Shown one piece after another: positions 62,401-64,000 of a DNA stretch of 64,000 nt; within the stretch, counting starts at the first letter, position 1; every line of letters starts with the position of its first letter. Origin of the DNA: Rhodospirillaceae bacterium. GTDB lineage: Bacteria; Pseudomonadota; Alphaproteobacteria; Reyranellales; Reyranellaceae. The stretch is taken from the NCBI GenBank assembly GCA_009772935.1, contig WOUR01000013.1:62001-126000 (forward strand), given 5' to 3'. The notes beneath the pieces are model-generated. The model did no database searches and was not told where the DNA came from. It was given only the letters and a program-made list of their open reading frames with translations. A program made the translations under genes and the position numbers.

Positions 62401-63054
62401 CGCCGTGTCGAATGCGCTCTTGAGCGACTGCCACTTGTTCGTCGTGACTACATTCTCGCGCATCGAGGCTTCGGCAGCCTTGAGGCGGTCCTCGGCCTGA
62501 AAATACTTCCTGTGTGCCGCTCGACGGGAGGCCCAAAGCGCCTCGGCTTCAGCCTCCATGCTCTTGAGCGTCTCGCGCAAGCCAATGATTCCCGCGCTCG
62601 CCGAGAAGAGCATCTGGCCGACGTCGTCTTGCGCTTGCAAGATTTCTTTGCCGCCCTGGCGCAGGCGCTCGTGATCGAGACTGAACATCCGCGCATAGAA
62701 GCGGCGATCCGCGCCCGCGAGAAATGGCGCAAGCGCGCCCTCGCCCGACGGCATGGGCAGGTCATCATCGCCAAGCAACGTATCCTTGTTACCTTTGCGC
62801 CGGCGTACCTTGATCGTATCGCTTCCCCTTTCCAGGAGCGCGCCCACGCGCATGGCATTGTACTCGTGAAGGAAATTGCGGGATGAGTTCGGTGGAATGC
62901 CGAAGAACAAATCTTCGACACCGGCCATCGCCGTCGACTTTCCGGCTTCATTCTCGCCAAGCAGCATGTGGAAGTCCGGCTTGCCGGCCGGCAAGGCGAT
63001 GATGGCGTCCGTGAAGTGACCATATCGCAATAGATCAAGCTGTTGGATGCGCAT
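59500..63054 (-). CDS. YhaN-like SMC/Rad50-type ATPase
   Basis: 1184 aa from ATG 63054, 4 bases after the upstream stop. Walker A is LGENEAGKST (32-41). A very long coiled-coil region rich in Ala, Glu and Arg fills about 180-1030. The C-terminal lobe has the signature STGTADQLYLALRIA, Walker B MPFIADDLFINFDD and a His-loop LFFTHHGH. The N-terminus MRIQQLDLLRYGHFTDAII is typical of the YhaN group, which works with a YhaM/SbcD-like nuclease, here encoded immediately upstream. Probably a DNA-end processing or anti-phage machine. Confidence 0.9.
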   Translation of the reverse strand: MRIQQLDLLRYGHFTDAIIALPAGKPDFHMLLGENEAGKSTAMAGVEDLFFGIPPNSSRNFLHEYNAMRVGALLERGSDTIKVRRRKGNKDTLLGDDDLPMPSGEGALAPFLAGADRRFYARMFSLDHERLRQGGKEILQAQDDVGQMLFSASAGIIGLRETLKSMEAEAEALWASRRAAHRKYFQAEDRLKAAEASMRENVVTTNKWQSLKSAFDTASDAYCTIESEIELKSAELRKLSRIRRVCRDVRKREETQSAIQMLGEVTPFEADAFKALEMAAKDEAAATTRISALSEQIGALEAERAALTFDDALLARAEDIAQLRDRRIQIRAGKADLPKRRAELAAAVASLNRLAAELEWSGNIDQLIARIPAKAKVAVLRGLLNRHGVQSGAVENAKSAVAEAEEKLGEIVADLERLGALTDVAKLAMVIKATRELGDFAGQIANSRREEQEVRTAIGRALKTLHPAVSDYGALESMPVPPLASVDAHREARRSLEQRQRTCRERIRNAEQERGRHRKAYERLSADEHVVGADELERLRSRRDTGWSIIRRRHLEGVAISEDEIAAFSPSGELAGEFEAAIRIVDAAADRRFENADAAAQLAVNGRQISEQDDLLGSLSLEEKALAEERTVLDAAWDGLWSGTPVAPQDPDVMIEWLRIRSEIVDLVAQLGTAERHTGTWQQREAEAKRILLAELDVLGLPTVSLVMQPLHLVIEAAAAVERTHENAAQSRRDLDAARQKASSAVARKRKALEEAEAKWKEWSTSWETALKVLQFPAMATLETVEAQINAIDDMRETAARINDLRHERIEKIERDIGAFEADVAALAQSIAPHLEGTDSEEAVLEIDRLVAEAVRMRDLKAAKDSDIGNVQEKIAEWRESSGEAHEIIAQLQRAAGVASMDDLRIAIQRSDEMRMLMVELDRLTAALTQDGDGLSVADLSAECAGSDLDAIAAKEHTITEELQELRNRLMEARENRNAARQAYVAVGGDDKAARDAADRQAALAEMTEIAEQYVRLRSAIVLLQWAIDRYRREKQAPLLKRAGELFAILTCRSFETLQLEFDEQDNVQLTGIRQDGRRVQVAGMSTGTADQLYLALRIAAVEDYLDHAEPMPFIADDLFINFDDQRAAAGFRVLGELAKKTQVLFFTHHGHLLKVARKVLGVPVGEATLPLVGSPAAQLSKAA

Positions 63055-63058
63055 GTGA

Positions 63059-64000
63059 TTACGCCTTCTCTGCTGCGAGACGTGCACTGAGATACGCACC
63101 GGCATGAGTGATCGACCCTGCAACGTTGCCCTCGATAGCCGCCTTCAGCACGGCATCGTCCGATTCCGTGCGGACATCGTGAGGCAGTTTGCGGATGAGA
63201 TCGCCGAGATCCAACGCAAGCCGCGCCTGCAACTCGGCATCGCCGCCAGCGCTCTCCATTATCCGCTGCAGATCGCCCAACGCATCCTTGCGTGAGGCGG
63301 TACCTTCTGGGCTGGAAGTCGCAATGACGAGCCGCTCGATCCATGCGATCTCCTCGCCCAAGCCCAATGCGGCGGCCCTTACCTCTGCGAGGAGATGTTC
63401 TGTCGATGCGAGCAATTCGCCGTGCAGCCCGGTTCGTCCCGTCAGCTCGATTCTGCAGGCGAGAAGACGGCCTTCGGCTTCGCGCTCGACGGTAGCCGCG
63501 ATCGCTCGGCGGACAAGGTCGATGGCGTCAGCCGACGTACTGCACTGATCCACCGGGACCGGCAAATGGATCCAGCGCACGCAATCGACGTGAAGCGGTG
63601 AAATCTGCTCGACTTGGCCATCCTCGACCAATACCAGCGACGCGCCTTTCGGACCACATTCGCGAATGTGCCGGCCCTGCAAGTTGCCGCAGAACACAAC
63701 ATGCGGATGCTCATGGAGAACGGTGGCTTGGTGCACGTGCCCGAGCGCCCAATAGTCGTAGCCCTTGTTGAGCAGGTCCTCGATGGCGCAAGGTGCATAG
63801 TTCGCGTGCCCGTGCATCCCGCCCAAGCCGGTGTGCAAGACGCCGATGTTGAAGCAACCGGCAATCGGCGGCGGATAGGCGGGAACCAAATTTTCCGTGA
63901 CGTCCCGCTGGCGGAAGCTCTGGCCGTGAACGGCCACGTTGAGATGCTGCAGCTGGAATGTCTCTGCCTTGCGCGCCGAAAACACGCTAACATTGGTTGG
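63059..64000 (-). CDS. SbcD/YhaO-like DNA exonuclease (metallophosphoesterase), 5' end outside the window
   Basis: The reading frame is open through the right edge, so about 313 C-terminal residues are seen. The calcineurin-like phosphoesterase end is clear: FNIGVLHTGLGGMHGHANYAPC (metal His), DYWALGHVHQATVLHE (GHxH motif) and GNLQGRHIRECGPKGASLV. A capping domain of about 190 residues follows. It ends 4 bases before the YhaN-like ATPase, with which it should form a Rad50-Mre11-like pair. The N-terminal DxH motif lies beyond 64000. Confidence 0.88.
   Translation of the reverse strand, partial: PTNVSVFSARKAETFQLQHLNVAVHGQSFRQRDVTENLVPAYPPPIAGCFNIGVLHTGLGGMHGHANYAPCAIEDLLNKGYDYWALGHVHQATVLHEHPHVVFCGNLQGRHIRECGPKGASLVLVEDGQVEQISPLHVDCVRWIHLPVPVDQCSTSADAIDLVRRAIAATVEREAEGRLLACRIELTGRTGLHGELLASTEHLLAEVRAAALGLGEEIAWIERLVIATSSPEGTASRKDALGDLQRIMESAGGDAELQARLALDLGDLIRKLPHDVRTESDDAVLKAAIEGNVAGSITHAGAYLSARLAAEKA

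Overview
The window is GC-rich (roughly two thirds G+C by eye), densely coded chromosomal DNA of an alphaproteobacterium. The evidence is a purC-purS-purQ-purL-bolA-grxD operon, a DUF1476/ATPase-inhibitor zeta gene, an alphaproteobacterial-type S4 protein, TakP-like TRAP transporter genes and orphan peptide-type binding proteins. A soil or freshwater Rhodospirillales/Hyphomicrobiales-like (for example Reyranella-like) host is plausible, but the family cannot be fixed from the sequence alone. I saw no rRNA, tRNA or CRISPR array.

Layout. 1-7.8 kb: the end of a DHA2-type MFS exporter, trmJ-like methyltransferase, OsmC, rpsD with its own promoter and terminator, and an RND efflux adaptor/pump pair. 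7.9-14.3 kb: a catabolic/uptake cluster (amidase, an internally deleted acetyltransferase, an AtzH/HpxZ-like protein, an amidohydrolase, then a three-gene TRAP transporter). 14.5-20.1 kb: two paralogous orphan ABC substrate-binding proteins around a divergent HxlR regulator/flavoprotein pair, and an extradiol dioxygenase. 20.2-23.6 kb: a 1160-aa secreted-type Calx-beta protein with a lysozyme-like N-terminus. 23.8-28.6 kb: grxD, bolA and the pur operon. 28.7-49.1 kb: mostly ordinary metabolic, signalling and envelope genes, ending in a three-gene operon of unknown role (DUF2272 protein, serine-hydrolase-like protein, membrane protein).

The right end (49.8-64 kb) looks like a defence-type island. 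It begins with two truncated radC remnants carrying a perfect 99-bp direct repeat, then a frameshifted Abi-like gene. Leftward-transcribed genes follow. One operon encodes a tandem ubiquitin-like protein, an E2-like protein, a JAMM peptidase and an E1-like adenylyltransferase. A second encodes a sigma-70-like factor, an unknown 218-aa protein and an ImmA/IrrE-SF1 helicase-PD-(D/E)XK-like fusion. Beyond it lie a YhaN-like SMC ATPase and a YhaM/SbcD-like nuclease that runs off the edge. The sigma and ubiquitin-like operons are preceded by the same bipartite sequence (TTCCGGGT-N16-GATCACCT-N2-TGAAGGG). This suggests that the island's own sigma factor switches on the conjugation system, possibly released by proteolysis of the unknown protein. 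That regulatory model is inference and is the main candidate for an undescribed system here.

A second notable item is a 386-bp element at 29.9-30.3 kb. A small GIY-YIG nuclease gene, interrupted by a stop codon in its first motif, fills exactly the space between two 46-bp inverted repeats that differ at one base. Related gene-less palindromes lie downstream of the RND pump and inside the pur operon.
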